Assembly: GCA_903844155.1 (NCBI GenBank)
Contig: CAIMSU010000289.1
Span: forward strand, 1-64,000
Origin: an uncultured Pseudomonadota bacterium
GTDB lineage: Bacteria; Myxococcota_A; UBA796; SXON01
Direction: 5' to 3'
DNA: 64,000 nt
Shown: in pieces, positions 33,590-44,359 of the stretch
How the letters are laid out: each line of letters starts with the position of its first letter
Position numbering within the stretch: position 1 is the first letter of the stretch
Made by a program: the position numbers and the translations under genes
The notes under the pieces: generated by a model
Seen by the model: the letters and a program-made list of their open reading frames with translations, nothing else
Databases searched by the model: none
What the model was told of the DNA's origin: nothing

Positions 33590-35770
33590 ATGCGCGTCTG
33601 GATGTTCGCCCTGCTGCTCCCCGCGTTCGTGCCCGCCGCGCGCGCCTCCAACGACTCCGGCGCCCCCGAGGTCCCGGCGGTCCCTCCGGACGTCGCCCAG
33701 CAGATCTGGCAGGTCGAGCTGCTGCGGCTCCCGCCCGACGCCTTGTCGGCCTGGCTTGTGGATAAGTCGCCGGACGTGCGGGCGCGGGCGGTGGAGGCGT
33801 TGGGACGCTTGAGGACGGCAAGCGCGATCCCGTCGCTGACCACCGCGGCTGCCGATCCGGACCCGAAGGTGCGGATCGCTGCCGCCTTTGCGCTCGGGCA
33901 AACACCCGGAACGGAGGGCATGCTCGTGCGACGGTGGAACGTGGAGAGCACCCCCGAGATCCGGCGGGCGCTGGCGGTGGCGCTCGGGAAGCAGGGCGGC
34001 CCAGCCGCGGTTGAGCTGCTGCTGAACGCCCTCGACGAGCCCGGCGTGGCCCCTGGTGCGGCGGAGGGGCTGGGTCGCCTCGGTTCGCGAAAGGTCGACG
34101 GTGCCGCCCGGGAGAGCGTACTTCGCAGCTTGACCCTGCATATCTCGCCGATCCCGGTCGGTGACACCCGGGCCCTGGCGGCCTGGGCCATCTCAAGGAC
34201 CGCTTGGACCAGCGCAGACAAGGCCACGCTGGACCGGATGGCCAGGATCATCCACGATGATCCGGATGCACATGTCCGCGCATGGGTCCTCCGGGCGTGG
34301 GCTGGGCTCTCGTCGCCGGAGACGCGCAGCGCCGTCCTCGCGGGCGCCGCTGCCGACTCGGAAGACGGCGTGCGGATCGCCGCAGCCCGGGCCATCGGGA
34401 AGCAGGGGATGGCCGGGGCAGACGTCGTCCTCGCCGCGCTGCTGAAGGACCCGGAAGAGGGCGTGCGGCTGGAGGCGATCACCGCCGTCGGCACGTGCCC
34501 GGGAGTCTCGGCGGCCGGGCTCCTGATGCCGGCGTTCAACTCGACGAATCCGCTGGAGGCGGCCGCTGCGCTGAAGGCGCTCGCATTGAAGGGCGACCTG
34601 CCAAAGCCGGCGTCGGACTACCTCTCCGCGGCGATCTACCTGCCGGTTCGCCAGGCGGCTGCCGAGTCGTTGAACGACAACGGGGCCCTCATCGACCTCG
34701 CCCTCCACGCGACCGAGCCCTCGCTGCGCAGCTCGGCCGCCGGCCACCTTTTTGAGCGCGACCAGACAAAGCCAGCCGACGCCGTGGCCGTCCTGGCAGC
34801 CGCGGACCCGCTGATCGCCCAGGCCGCCGCGGATTGGCTGAAGGAGCACCTCCCCGGCCCCGTCCAGCACTTGCAGGCCGCCGCGCCGGTCGAGCTGGCC
34901 AGCCTCCGTGGCGACCCGGCCTCCAGGTCCAAGAAGAAGGCGAAGGTCGCGGAGAAACCGGTGCCGTCGCCCTCCCCCGTACCCACGCCTTCCGCCGCGA
35001 AGGCCGACGCCGCCCTGGAACGCCCGCTGCTCGACCGCATCAAGAAGGGCGACCTGGACGCCACCGAGCTGCCGAGCTTCATCAGCGCGCTCGCCCGTGT
35101 GTATGAGGCTGGAAAGCTGGCAAAACCCGCGTCGGACGCGAAAGCCATCCTCGCTCCGTTGCTCGGGATAAGCGGCCTGGGCGCGGACGGTGTGAAGGTC
35201 GCGGCGATGCTTGGGCTCCCTGCGCCCCCGAGCGACCACGAGGACCGCCGCATCCCCGCGCTCACGGACGTCGAAAACATCGTCTCGGCGCGCATTTTCA
35301 CCGACGCCGGTGAGATCCGGATCGCCCTTCGTCCCGACGAAGCGCCGTACGCCGTCTGGAACTTCGCGACGTTGGCAGACGAGAAGTACTTCGACGGCGT
35401 CCGGTTTCATCGCGTCGTCCCCGATTTCGTGATCCAGTCGGGGGACCCTCGCGGCGACGGTTGGGGCGGTCCCGGGTGGGACATCCCGGACGAGATCAAC
35501 GACCTGCCCTACGACGAAGGCGCAGTCGGCATGGCCCTCTCCGGGCCCGACACCGGCGGGAGCCAGTGGTTCATCACGCTCTCGCCCCAGCCCCACCTCG
35601 AAGGCACGTACACGGTGTTCGGGCACGTCACCTACGGCCAGCGCGCCGCGGAGGCCATCGATCAGGGTGCGCGCATCGACCACATCGTGATTGAGCGCCT
35701 GCACCCCCCGGTTGCCGCCGCCCCGGTGCAGGCCCCCGCGCCAACCACGGCGACGCCCGCAGGGTCATGA
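33590..35770 (+). CDS. Exported HEAT-repeat protein with C-terminal cyclophilin domain
   Basis: 726 residues. Signal peptide about 1-19 (MRVWMFALLLPAFVPAARA). Residues about 50-370 contain HEAT-type repeats (VRARAVEALGRL, VRIAAAFALGQ, VRIAAARAIGKQ). A Lys/Pro-rich hinge near 445-475 leads to a cyclophilin domain (about 555-705) with FDGVRFHRVVPDFVIQSGD and GSQWFITLSPQPHLEGTYTVFG, conserved catalytic regions. It should isomerise prolyl bonds of envelope proteins. The next gene overlaps by ATGA. Divergent from the xanthine-dehydrogenase-like gene with an 83-base gap holding both promoters. Confidence 0.85.
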   Translation: MRVWMFALLLPAFVPAARASNDSGAPEVPAVPPDVAQQIWQVELLRLPPDALSAWLVDKSPDVRARAVEALGRLRTASAIPSLTTAAADPDPKVRIAAAFALGQTPGTEGMLVRRWNVESTPEIRRALAVALGKQGGPAAVELLLNALDEPGVAPGAAEGLGRLGSRKVDGAARESVLRSLTLHISPIPVGDTRALAAWAISRTAWTSADKATLDRMARIIHDDPDAHVRAWVLRAWAGLSSPETRSAVLAGAAADSEDGVRIAAARAIGKQGMAGADVVLAALLKDPEEGVRLEAITAVGTCPGVSAAGLLMPAFNSTNPLEAAAALKALALKGDLPKPASDYLSAAIYLPVRQAAAESLNDNGALIDLALHATEPSLRSSAAGHLFERDQTKPADAVAVLAAADPLIAQAAADWLKEHLPGPVQHLQAAAPVELASLRGDPASRSKKKAKVAEKPVPSPSPVPTPSAAKADAALERPLLDRIKKGDLDATELPSFISALARVYEAGKLAKPASDAKAILAPLLGISGLGADGVKVAAMLGLPAPPSDHEDRRIPALTDVENIVSARIFTDAGEIRIALRPDEAPYAVWNFATLADEKYFDGVRFHRVVPDFVIQSGDPRGDGWGGPGWDIPDEINDLPYDEGAVGMALSGPDTGGSQWFITLSPQPHLEGTYTVFGHVTYGQRAAEAIDQGARIDHIVIERLHPPVAAAPVQAPAPTTATPAGS

Positions 35771-37545
35771 CCCTCCCGCGCTGGCGTTGGGCGCTCTACC
35801 TGCTCCCCGCAATCCTCGGCGTTCTCCCGACGCTGCTGTCGCCAGGCCACATCGTGGGCGACGGCGTGGATGCGTACGGCACCGGCTGGTTCTACTGGTG
35901 GATCCGCACCTGCGTGACCCACTTCGGAAACCCAAGCTGGACGCCGCTTTTCTTCGCGCCCGACGGCAAGAACGTGTTCGCCGACACCGGCAACAACTTC
36001 GTGGACGCCGTGTTCGCCATCCCGTTCCAACTCCTCTTCCGCTCGGCCTGGTCCGCACCGTTCACCGTGTTCTTGCTGGCGGGCAACGCCTGGACCTTTG
36101 AAAATATGGCGATCGCGCTCTGGGGTCGTGTCCCTGGCGAAGGCGCTCTCCGCGACGTGATCGCCGCGACCACCGCGTGGATGGTGAACCCCTACGTCAT
36201 CTTCGAGCTGACCGCCGGACGGCCGACGCAGGCGCTGATGTGGTGGTTCCCCCTGGCGATCCTGTTCCTGCACCGGATCTGCATCGGCGACCGCAGCGCA
36301 AGGACGGCCGTGAGCTTTGGTGTCGCCGTGGCGCTCACCGGCTGGACGTACTGGTTCGCCGCCTATTTCCTGGTGTTCCTGCTCCTGCCGCTCGCGATCT
36401 GGTGGAGCGCGGGGAACCGGCTCGGTGCGGCGAGGTCCATCGCGATTGCGGTCGTTGTTTGCGTTGTTCTCGTCGCCCCGATGGCCATGGCGATGAACAT
36501 CGCCTGGAACGCCGGCATCGTCCCCGGCGTGGCGTCCGGCGGGCCCGAGGCCGCGAACGTCGACGCGGACCTGCACGGCGTGTGGTTGATGGAGACGCGG
36601 GGCGCCCCCCTGCTCAGCCAACCCGCCTGGCTTCTGGCTGCGATCCTGGGTGCCGTCGTCGGGAAGCGGGAGGGGCGGACGTGGCTCGGCATGGCCCTCG
36701 GGCTTGTCGCCATCGGCGCTGGCGCCCGGCTCGGAGGCGCGCGCATCGTCAACCCGATCTGGTCGGTCCTAAGCCACCTTCCGTTCCTGGCAAGGCTGTG
36801 GTTTCCGTACCGGATCACCATGGTCGTCATGCTGCCCTGGACGGCGCTCGCGCTGCTGGCCTTTCAGCGCTACGGCCGTAAATGGTTGCTTCTCACTGGC
36901 TTTATCGCACTTGCGCTCGGTGGCGAGGCGTTCTCTGGGACCTTCCCGTTCAACCACAAGGACGCGAGCTGCCCGCCGCTCGTGCTCGACGCGGCGCGTG
37001 AGCCCGGCACCTTCCTGGTCCTCCCCGGTGGCATCCAGTCCGACGATCTCCTCTGGCAAACATCCTTCCAACGCCCGATGTTCGCGGGGATGGGCGAATC
37101 GGCCCCGGCCTTCTGGCCAGCCGGCTACGCCAACCGCAAGAAGGAGCCCTGGATCCAGGCGTTGCAGGACGCCTCCGCCTCGCCTCACCGCCAGCACCCC
37201 GCGCCGCCGACCTCACCGCCAGCGCCCGACGCGCTGAAAACCCTCGGTGTCCGGTGGGTATTGCTGCGACGTGACCTCATCATCGGCATCTGGCGCAACG
37301 AGCGCAGCCGGGGCGGCAAGGACGCGCTCAGGGCCCGCGACGCCGCTGCCATCGCGCAGCTCACCGGCATGCTCGGCCAACCGGCTGCTGCAGATGACCG
37401 GTTGATCCTCTGGGATGTCCTCGGCACCTACACGGACCCCGCCTTTCCCGTCACCCCCGAAAAGCTGGGGACGCCGCCGCTGGAGGACGTGGAGCGGCCG
37501 GGGTTCGAGTGGGGGATGATCCGCATGCACCGGATGCCCGAGTAG
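35767..37545 (+). CDS. Polytopic membrane protein, glycosyltransferase-like
   Basis: 592 residues with about ten hydrophobic helices (LYLLPAILGVLPTLL, WFAAYFLVFLLLPLAIWW and others) and a soluble C-terminal domain (about 400-592). This is the usual shape of membrane glycosyltransferases of the GT-C type, but the Asp-based active-site motif is not clear beyond DGVDAY near residue 32. It overlaps the HEAT-cyclophilin gene by ATGA and is presumably in its operon. Substrate unknown; envelope glycan assembly is possible. Confidence 0.6.
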   Translation: MTLPRWRWALYLLPAILGVLPTLLSPGHIVGDGVDAYGTGWFYWWIRTCVTHFGNPSWTPLFFAPDGKNVFADTGNNFVDAVFAIPFQLLFRSAWSAPFTVFLLAGNAWTFENMAIALWGRVPGEGALRDVIAATTAWMVNPYVIFELTAGRPTQALMWWFPLAILFLHRICIGDRSARTAVSFGVAVALTGWTYWFAAYFLVFLLLPLAIWWSAGNRLGAARSIAIAVVVCVVLVAPMAMAMNIAWNAGIVPGVASGGPEAANVDADLHGVWLMETRGAPLLSQPAWLLAAILGAVVGKREGRTWLGMALGLVAIGAGARLGGARIVNPIWSVLSHLPFLARLWFPYRITMVVMLPWTALALLAFQRYGRKWLLLTGFIALALGGEAFSGTFPFNHKDASCPPLVLDAAREPGTFLVLPGGIQSDDLLWQTSFQRPMFAGMGESAPAFWPAGYANRKKEPWIQALQDASASPHRQHPAPPTSPPAPDALKTLGVRWVLLRRDLIIGIWRNERSRGGKDALRARDAAAIAQLTGMLGQPAAADDRLILWDVLGTYTDPAFPVTPEKLGTPPLEDVERPGFEWGMIRMHRMPE

Positions 37546-37670
37546 CGCCGCCAACACCGCCCCTTCAGTCCGGTGTCGCCTGATTCTCCGGGGTCGGGCC
37601 TCCCCATTCAGGCAGGCCCGTTGCCCGGGCCCTTCCGGGGGATAGCTTCGATACCAACAACAGGTGCTTC

Positions 37671-40115
37671 ATGGCCTTCGAAAACCCCGGTGACACGCAG
37701 CCGGTCAACCTTCCCCCCGAACTCTCCATCCCCATCCTGGCGATCCGCAACACGGTCATCTTCCCGGTGCTCGCCTTCCCGATCAACGTCGGGCGAAACA
37801 AGTCATTGGAGGCCGTCGAACGCGCGCTCGCGGGCGACAAGCTGCTCGGCATCGTCGCGCAGCAGGACGCGAAGAACGAAGACCCCGAGGTGAGCGAGCT
37901 CTACACCATCGGCACAGTCGTCAAGATCCTGAAGATGGTCAAGATGCCAGGGAACAAGCTCAATGTCATCATCCAGGGGCTGGCGCGCGTCAAGATCCAG
38001 AAGTGGGAGCAGATCAACCCGTGCCTCCGCGCGCAGGTGAAGGTCTACGAGGAGTCGACGGAAACGACGCCCGAGCTCGAAAAGATGATGGGCAACCTTC
38101 GGGAATTGGCGCAGAAGGTCATCGACATCTCGCCGCAGATCCCCAGCGAGGCGAGCTTTCTGGTCCGCAGCATCGACAACCCGGGCATCCTCGCGGACAT
38201 CGTCGCCTCGCACATCAACATCGACGTCGAAGAGAAGCAGGGCTTGTTGGAGACGATCGACTGCCAGGAGCGCATGACCAAGGTCATCGCGCTGTTGAAC
38301 AAGGAGATCCAGGTCGTCGAATTGTCCAACAAGATCCAGACGGAAGTGAAGGGCGAGATGGACAAGGCCCAGCGCGAGTACTTCCTGCGCGAGCAGATGA
38401 AGGCGATCCAGAAGGAGCTCGGCGAGACGGACGACCGGCAGGAGGAGTTCGAGGAGCTGAAGAAGAACATCCGCAAGGCGAAGATGCCGCAGGACGTCGA
38501 GAAGGTGGCGTTGAAGGAGCTCAAGCGCATGGCGCGCATGAGCCCGGGCGCGGCCGAGTACACGGTGAGCCGCACCTACATCGACTGGCTCGTCGAACTC
38601 CCCTGGAAAAACCAGACGGAAGACGTGATGGACGTCCTGGAGGCCGGCCGCATCCTCGATGAGGACCACTACGGATTGCTGAAGGTCAAGCAGCGCATTT
38701 TGGAGTACCTCGCCGTCCGCAAGCTCAAGGCCGACATGAAGGGCCCGATCCTCTGCCTCGTCGGTCCGCCGGGCGTCGGCAAGACCTCGCTCGCCAAGTC
38801 CGTCGCCCGCGCATTGGGGCGGAAGATGGTGCGTATCTCGCTGGGTGGGGTGCGGGACGAGGCCGAGATCCGCGGTCACCGTCGCACGTACATCGGCTCG
38901 CTCCCGGGCAAGATCATCAAGTCGATCAAGAAGGCGGGGACGAACAACCCGGTCTTCGTGCTCGACGAGATCGACAAGCTCGGCATGGACTACCGCGGCG
39001 ACCCGTCCAGCGCGCTGCTGGAGGTCCTCGACCCCGAGCAGAACGACACGTTCGTCGACCACTATCTCGACGTCCCGTTCGATTTGTCGAAGGTCCTCTT
39101 CATCGCCACCGCGAACCTCGCCGACCCCATCCCCGGTCCGCTGCGCGACCGCATGGAGATCATCGAGATCCCCGGCTACACGATGGAGGAGAAGATGAAG
39201 ATCGCCCGGCAGTATCTCCTGCCCGAAGCGATCGAGGAGCACGGCCTGCAGAAGGACGCGCTGGAGATCCCGGACGCTGCGCTGAAGTTCCTCATCACCA
39301 GCTACACGCGCGAAGCAGGCGTTCGCGGCCTGAAGCGCGAGGTCGCTGCCGTCGCGCGGTGGACCGCGAAGGAGGTCGCGAGCAACAAGCTCTCCGAAAA
39401 GCTGGTGCTGACGACCGAGAAGATCGAGGAGATCCGCGGGCCCATCCACTTCTTCGCCGAAGCGGCGGGGCGCACCAGCGTTCCGGGCGTGGCGACGGGC
39501 CTGGCGTGGACCGCAGCGGGCGGCGACATCCTGTTCATCGAAGCGACGAAGATGAAGGGCAAAGGCGGCGTTCAGCTCTCGGGCTCACTCGGCGACGTGA
39601 TGAAGGAGTCCGTCGGCGTCGCGCGCTCCTACATCCGCGCGAGCGCGCTTGAACTCGGCATTGATCCGGACGTCTTTGACCACACGGACATCCACGTGCA
39701 CGTCCCGTCCGGCGCCATCCCCAAGGACGGTCCGAGCGCGGGCGTCACGATGCTGACCGCGATGGTCTCGTTGCTGACCGGCTTGAAGGTCGACCCGCTC
39801 GTCGCGATGACGGGCGAGGCCACGCTCCGCGGCGCGGTCCTGCCGGTCGGCGGCATCAAGGAGAAGGTGCTGGCGGCCCATCGCGCAGGGATCAAGACGA
39901 TCATCCTGCCCGAGCGCTGCAAGAAGGATCTCGTGGAGGTGCCGGAGGAGATCCGCGCCGAGATGACGTTCCACCTGTGCTCGCGCATGGAGGAAGTCCT
40001 GGAGTACGCGTTCGGAAAGGAGGCGTTGGACGCGCGCAAGGCCGAGGTCGTAGCCGAGATCGAGAAGCGGAAGGCTGCGGGCGAGAAGAAGCCGCAGGAG
40101 ACCGCGGAGGCGTAG
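37671..40115 (+). CDS. lon: ATP-dependent protease Lon
   Basis: 814 residues, full length. N-terminal substrate-binding domain (about 25-215), coiled linker, AAA+ module with Walker A GPPGVGKT (365-372) and [11 protein letters not shown], and a protease domain with catalytic S689 (KDGPSAG) and K730 (GGIKEKV). Degrades damaged and regulatory proteins. It has its own 125-base upstream region; the ribosome site is weak (GGTG). No sign of operon partners. Confidence 0.95.
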   Translation: MAFENPGDTQPVNLPPELSIPILAIRNTVIFPVLAFPINVGRNKSLEAVERALAGDKLLGIVAQQDAKNEDPEVSELYTIGTVVKILKMVKMPGNKLNVIIQGLARVKIQKWEQINPCLRAQVKVYEESTETTPELEKMMGNLRELAQKVIDISPQIPSEASFLVRSIDNPGILADIVASHINIDVEEKQGLLETIDCQERMTKVIALLNKEIQVVELSNKIQTEVKGEMDKAQREYFLREQMKAIQKELGETDDRQEEFEELKKNIRKAKMPQDVEKVALKELKRMARMSPGAAEYTVSRTYIDWLVELPWKNQTEDVMDVLEAGRILDEDHYGLLKVKQRILEYLAVRKLKADMKGPILCLVGPPGVGKTSLAKSVARALGRKMVRISLGGVRDEAEIRGHRRTYIGSLPGKIIKSIKKAGTNNPVFVLDEIDKLGMDYRGDPSSALLEVLDPEQNDTFVDHYLDVPFDLSKVLFIATANLADPIPGPLRDRMEIIEIPGYTMEEKMKIARQYLLPEAIEEHGLQKDALEIPDAALKFLITSYTREAGVRGLKREVAAVARWTAKEVASNKLSEKLVLTTEKIEEIRGPIHFFAEAAGRTSVPGVATGLAWTAAGGDILFIEATKMKGKGGVQLSGSLGDVMKESVGVARSYIRASALELGIDPDVFDHTDIHVHVPSGAIPKDGPSAGVTMLTAMVSLLTGLKVDPLVAMTGEATLRGAVLPVGGIKEKVLAAHRAGIKTIILPERCKKDLVEVPEEIRAEMTFHLCSRMEEVLEYAFGKEALDARKAEVVAEIEKRKAAGEKKPQETAEA

Positions 40116-40168
40116 GCGGTCAGCGCAGGGGCCGGTGCGAGGTTCGCCGAGCGCTGGCCTCGACGGGG

Positions 40169-40621
40169 TCAGGGCGTGGGCGACGTTGCCCACCCCCCGA
40201 TCTGCTCGCTCATCCGCTGCGATAGCGCGTCGAAGATCCGCTTCCGGTCGGGGATCTGGCCGGTGTCGCCGACCCAATCCTCGACCGAGAACGTGCGGCC
40301 GACGGGCCCGCGGTCCACGCGCGCCACCAGCCGGGCATGGTACCAGATGCCGCCGCCTGGCCCGGTCGGTGCTGCGCGCATCGCGGGATCGAGCGCAGCC
40401 TCGGTGATGGTGACGACGAGCGGAGCGTCGCCGCCGAGCGCCCCACGCGCCGCCAGGTCGCGCGTGACATCCGACTTCATCGCCTCGTCGACCCCCGGCT
40501 CAGCGACCGGGGCCAGCACCTGCACCTCGCTGAAAACGGGCCTCCCGACGGCGTCAGCCCCCACGTTCGTTGGGATGAGGCCCAGGTGCAGGCAGCCGAG
40601 CAGGGTTGACAGGATGACCAC
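40169..40621 (-). CDS. LptE-like lipoprotein
   Basis: About 150 residues from a GTG (MVILSTLLGCLHL); LLGC is a lipobox with the lipidated Cys at about residue 10. The pattern IPTNVGADAVGRPVFSEVQ and then a mixed alpha/beta domain fits LptE, the outer-membrane partner of LptD in lipopolysaccharide delivery. The ribosome site is poor, so the start could be a nearby alternative. Convergent with lon. Divergent with the barrel gene at 40679. Confidence 0.6.
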   Translation of the reverse strand: MVILSTLLGCLHLGLIPTNVGADAVGRPVFSEVQVLAPVAEPGVDEAMKSDVTRDLAARGALGGDAPLVVTITEAALDPAMRAAPTGPGGGIWYHARLVARVDRGPVGRTFSVEDWVGDTGQIPDRKRIFDALSQRMSEQIGGWATSPTP

Positions 40622-40678
40622 GGGGAGCGAGGATGGCCCCGCGCGACGGGTCTTGTCAACCGTCCCGCCCGGAAACCG

Positions 40679-41482
40679 ATGCTCCTCCCCCTCCTCGCCA
40701 TCGTCCTGCACTCCCCCGTCGCCCGCGCCGCGGATCAAGTCCCGGCCCCTCCGTCGACGATCCCGGCGCCCGGCTCCACGACCGCCTCGACGACCACTGC
40801 TCCCACGACCGCGACGACGACCCCGCAAAAGACCCGGAGCTACCTCATGGAGGTCAACTTCCGCGGGCGCTACGAGTTCCTCCCCGACTCGCTCCTGAAC
40901 ATCTGGTACGAGACCCACGCCGGCGAGACCATCCAGCGCCCGAAGGTCAATGCCTACAGCCTCGGCCTCGAATTCGACGTCCGGAACAAGGAGGCGAACG
41001 GCATCTTCTACGTCGACTACATGAGCTCGCTCATCAAGCCCGGGTACTGGGACGACATCGACAGCCCGCCGGACTACCTGGACGGCGAGTACATCCAGCC
41101 GCAGAACTTCGGGGTTGTGATGATCGGCGCGGACTACGCCTACGAGCTGCACGCCACCAACTGGTTCTCCGTGATGTTCGGCGCCGGGCTGGGCGTGGCG
41201 ATCAAGACCGGCGATCTCGTGAAGTGGGAGCCGGGCGGAAACGTCGGAAACACCGACCCGAACTGCGGCGCGACCGCACCGGCCTACGAGCGCGCGCTCG
41301 GGCTCTCGGACGGCGGCGACGCGTGCGCGAATGACGGTGTGAAGGACATCCCCACGGTGCTGCCGGTGCTCGACATCAACCTTGGCGTGCGCTTCAACAT
41401 CGACGATCACGCCAGCGTGCGGCTTGAAGGCGGACTGCACGACCTGCCCTACGGCGGCGGGTCGGTCGGCATCACGTTCTAG
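40679..41482 (+). CDS. Outer-membrane beta-barrel protein
   Basis: 267 residues: signal peptide (MLLPLLAIVLHSPVARA, about 1-17), a Thr/Pro/Ala-rich linker (20-50), alternating beta strands, and a C-terminal Phe (GGSVGITF). Typical small barrel of this organism. A central loop includes NCGATAPAYERALGLSDGG with two Cys that may pair. Its stop directly abuts the stop of the convergent metallohydrolase gene (no bases between). Confidence 0.75.
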   Translation: MLLPLLAIVLHSPVARAADQVPAPPSTIPAPGSTTASTTTAPTTATTTPQKTRSYLMEVNFRGRYEFLPDSLLNIWYETHAGETIQRPKVNAYSLGLEFDVRNKEANGIFYVDYMSSLIKPGYWDDIDSPPDYLDGEYIQPQNFGVVMIGADYAYELHATNWFSVMFGAGLGVAIKTGDLVKWEPGGNVGNTDPNCGATAPAYERALGLSDGGDACANDGVKDIPTVLPVLDINLGVRFNIDDHASVRLEGGLHDLPYGGGSVGITF

Positions 41483-42307
41483 TCAGCAGACCCGCGCCGC
41501 GACAATCACCGGCGCCAACGCCGCATGTTGCAGCGCGCATTGCAGGTTCACGCGCCCCAGGACGCCGGCGCCGTCCAACACGGTTCGTGCCGACGACATG
41601 GCCTTCTGCGGCGTGTTGTTCTCCTCGGAGAGGTGGGCGAGGATCAGATGGTCGAGGCGGGGGCCGAGGCCATCTGCGAGGAGCTGGGCGGCCTGGGTGT
41701 TGGACAAGTGGCCGTGATTGCCGCGAATGCGCTGCTTGAGGTGGTAGGGGTAGGGCCCGTTCCAGAGCATGTCCTCGTCGTGATTGAACTCCAGGACCGC
41801 GGCGCGGCACTCGCGCAGCGCCCGGGCGAGCAGGGCTGTGGGCTTGCCGAGGTCCGTGACCACCGCGACAGGGGCGTCGCCGACGATGACGCGGTACGAG
41901 ACGGGGTCGCGGACGTCGTGGGGCACCGGGAGCGGCTCGACGATGAGGTGGCGGACGCGAAACGGTGTTCCGGCCTCGATGATCTCAAGCCCGTCGGGGC
42001 AGCAGCGGGGGTCCATGCCGTCCCGGGTGCCGGCGGTGCAGTAGAAGGGCACGGCCTTTCCGCGCTTTCGCAAGGCGCGGGAGAGGACACCGGCGGCCCC
42101 CACGTGATCCTTGTGCTCGTGCGTGAGGAGGACCGCGTCAATTGGCGCGTCCACGAGCCCCGCAGCCTCCAGGCGCCCGAGGATCTGCTTGGTCGCCACA
42201 CCGCAATCCACCAGCACCCCCGCGCGGCCGTCCCCGATGTACGTCGCGTTCCCGGCAGAGCCGGATGAGAGTACGCACACCGTCACGTCGCGGGTGAAAA
42301 GCGTCAT
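41483..42307 (-). CDS. MBL-fold metallohydrolase of the YycJ/WalJ type
   Basis: 274 residues. LLTHEHKDHVGA (about residues 60-71) gives the HxHxDH metal site; further His residues follow (VPHDVRDP, HLSEENN). The N-terminus CVLSSGSAGNATYI is the mark of the YycJ-like family, soluble cytoplasmic metallo-phosphodiesterase-like enzymes. Natural substrate uncertain. Starts from an ATG 66 bases from the next gene of the same strand. Confidence 0.8.
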   Translation of the reverse strand: MTLFTRDVTVCVLSSGSAGNATYIGDGRAGVLVDCGVATKQILGRLEAAGLVDAPIDAVLLTHEHKDHVGAAGVLSRALRKRGKAVPFYCTAGTRDGMDPRCCPDGLEIIEAGTPFRVRHLIVEPLPVPHDVRDPVSYRVIVGDAPVAVVTDLGKPTALLARALRECRAAVLEFNHDEDMLWNGPYPYHLKQRIRGNHGHLSNTQAAQLLADGLGPRLDHLILAHLSEENNTPQKAMSSARTVLDGAGVLGRVNLQCALQHAALAPVIVAARVC

Positions 42308-42373
42308 TCGGGAGCCTCGCAGGCGTGACCGGCGGGAACCGGTCGGGGGGACGAATTGGGTAACCCGCTCCCG

Positions 42374-44320
42374 CTATTTGCGACGCGCGATCAGCATCGA
42401 CGGATCGAGCTTCAGGGCCGTGCTGAAGCACTGCCGGGCCTCGTCCAGCTCGCCGCGCGCCGTGGCGATCTCGCCGCGAAAGTTCCAGGCGATGGCGCAG
42501 TTGATGTCGAATTGCAGCGCCAGCTCGACCAGGTCGGCGCCGTCCTCCTCCCGGGCCTCCTTCCCCTGGTCCGGGTTGTTGAAGCGCGCCCAGCCGAGAT
42601 GCGCCACCGCGACCGCGTTGTCCGGCGACTGCTGCCTCGCCTGGGTGAAGCAGCGGTCCGCGCGCGCCCAGTCCTTGCCGGAGAGCGCCGACATCCCCTG
42701 CTTCATCATCCCGTCGAACATCGGCTCCGCGCTCGTCACCCGCCCGCTCACCAGCTCCGTCTCGGCGCGCTCGATCATCGTGACGATCTCGGCAGCCAGG
42801 GTGCGGGCCTCGGCGTTCGGGTCCTTCTCCATCATCCGATACCGGTGCTTCATCCGCTGCGCCGCGGTCTGGATCATCTCGGGCGGAGCACGACGGGGGA
42901 TGCCGAGCACGGTCCACCCATCCGCGGTGCGCAGGATGTCGACCTCCCGACGCAGGCGCGTGAGCGGGATCATGCTCGCGGTCGCGTGCGTGTTGGGGTC
43001 GTCCATTCGCTCCACGGTCGACCCCTCAGGCGCGGTCGGCGGGTCGGCGGCGGGCTCCGGGCGACGACGCGGCGCCTCGGTGACCACGAAGGGACGTTCG
43101 ATGTGGGAGGGCGGGTCGACGACGTGTTCGCGGCGGGTGACCGAGAGCGAGTCGTGTGCGGACTCGATGGAGCGCGAGGCGGATGCACCGCGGCCCGCTC
43201 CCATCGACGGGGGGTCGGCGACGGGGTCGACGTCCGGGGCGCCCGCTTCGCGCAACGTGATGAGGCCCAGCCACCGGAGGGCCGCCAGGTCCAGCGCCAC
43301 ATCGGCGACCGGGGCGCCTTCCCGTCGCGCCAACCCCTGGACGCTCAAGCCGCCGGCAACGCGCGCCAGGCAGCGCCGGGTGGCGGCCGTCAAGGGCATC
43401 TCGCTGGCGCCGGACACCGCGCCTGTCGCGCCGGGGACGAGGTCGAGGACCGACTCTCCCGCCACCGCTTCGCGAGCCGCACGCCACACCAGACGCGCCA
43501 GGGCGGCGCGGTCGCCCTCCTCCTCCACATCGCACGCGTCCAACGAGACTTCGCCTCCGACGAGTGCCTCCTCAACGGCGGTGACCCCGTCCGGGCCCAC
43601 CGGGCCGCCACGGGAGATGAGCACCCAGGAGCTCGTGCCCGCCCGTTCAACCCGGAGGACCCCGGTCCCCTTGCGCACCCACCAACGCGTCAGCGCGCGG
43701 GCGTTGGCCATGTTCCAGGATCGCCGCCCGCGAGTGTCCGGCCGGGCCGGGGATCGCTGGTCCGTCGGCGGGAGCGACGCCCGGGGACGCGTCGGGGGAG
43801 GCGTGGGCTCGGGGGGGGGGCCGGCTTCGGGGCCAGGGAGGAAATAGAGCGGCGGCTCGCCGTCGTCGACCACCCCGGACGGCGCGCTCGTGCCGGCACG
43901 GGGGTCTGCCGGCGTGACCACGGCCGGGCCGGAGTGGCTGGAATTCCGGTCGTCCGCGCCGTCGGCCATCGAGCGCCGGATCACGTCCGCGAGATCCAGG
44001 AGGCTGGCCGGCTTGCTCATCACGTGCGCGCCGCTCGCTTCGGCGCGACGACGCACGGCCCCGTCGCCCCGTTCGTAGAGCACAATCACGGGAGCCGTGT
44101 CGGCCAGGTGCCCAGCAGCCCGGAGGTCACGGACCAGCGGCAAGGCATCGCCGTCGGGCTGATCCGCGTCGAGGACCAGGGCGCCGATCGGGAACCCGGG
44201 GGGCAATTGCCGGGCGTCCGCCAGGCAGACGCAGGGCTCCACGCGGCACCCATCCGGGCCGAGGAGGGCGCTCAAGACCCGAACGATCTCGGAGCCAGGA
44301 CTGACGATCAGGACGTTCAC
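42374..44320 (-). CDS. Receiver domain protein with J-like/TPR C-terminus
   Basis: 648 residues. Residues 1-125 form a response-regulator receiver domain with acidic D51/D53 (LVLDADQPDGD) and K near 107. A long low-complexity Pro/Arg/Ala-rich centre follows (about 145-200 and 330-450). The C-terminal 200 residues have a J-domain-like helix pair (WTVLGIPRRAPPEMIQTAAQ) and TPR-like repeats (AVAVAHLGWARFNNPDQG). Such receiver-TPR hybrids are common in Myxococcota and may link signalling to protein assembly. No histidine kinase adjacent. Confidence 0.75.
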   Translation of the reverse strand: MNVLIVSPGSEIVRVLSALLGPDGCRVEPCVCLADARQLPPGFPIGALVLDADQPDGDALPLVRDLRAAGHLADTAPVIVLYERGDGAVRRRAEASGAHVMSKPASLLDLADVIRRSMADGADDRNSSHSGPAVVTPADPRAGTSAPSGVVDDGEPPLYFLPGPEAGPPPEPTPPPTRPRASLPPTDQRSPARPDTRGRRSWNMANARALTRWWVRKGTGVLRVERAGTSSWVLISRGGPVGPDGVTAVEEALVGGEVSLDACDVEEEGDRAALARLVWRAAREAVAGESVLDLVPGATGAVSGASEMPLTAATRRCLARVAGGLSVQGLARREGAPVADVALDLAALRWLGLITLREAGAPDVDPVADPPSMGAGRGASASRSIESAHDSLSVTRREHVVDPPSHIERPFVVTEAPRRRPEPAADPPTAPEGSTVERMDDPNTHATASMIPLTRLRREVDILRTADGWTVLGIPRRAPPEMIQTAAQRMKHRYRMMEKDPNAEARTLAAEIVTMIERAETELVSGRVTSAEPMFDGMMKQGMSALSGKDWARADRCFTQARQQSPDNAVAVAHLGWARFNNPDQGKEAREEDGADLVELALQFDINCAIAWNFRGEIATARGELDEARQCFSTALKLDPSMLIARRK

Positions 44321-44359
44321 CGGCGCGGAAACCCCACGGGGACGCTAAGCTAACCGGAA

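Noticed and set aside
33507-34196. Upstream extension of the xanthine-dehydrogenase-like frame
   Set aside because: It overlaps the HEAT-cyclophilin gene in antisense, is Arg/Pro/Ser-rich without motifs, and a TTG with a good ribosome site precedes the first iron-sulfur domain.
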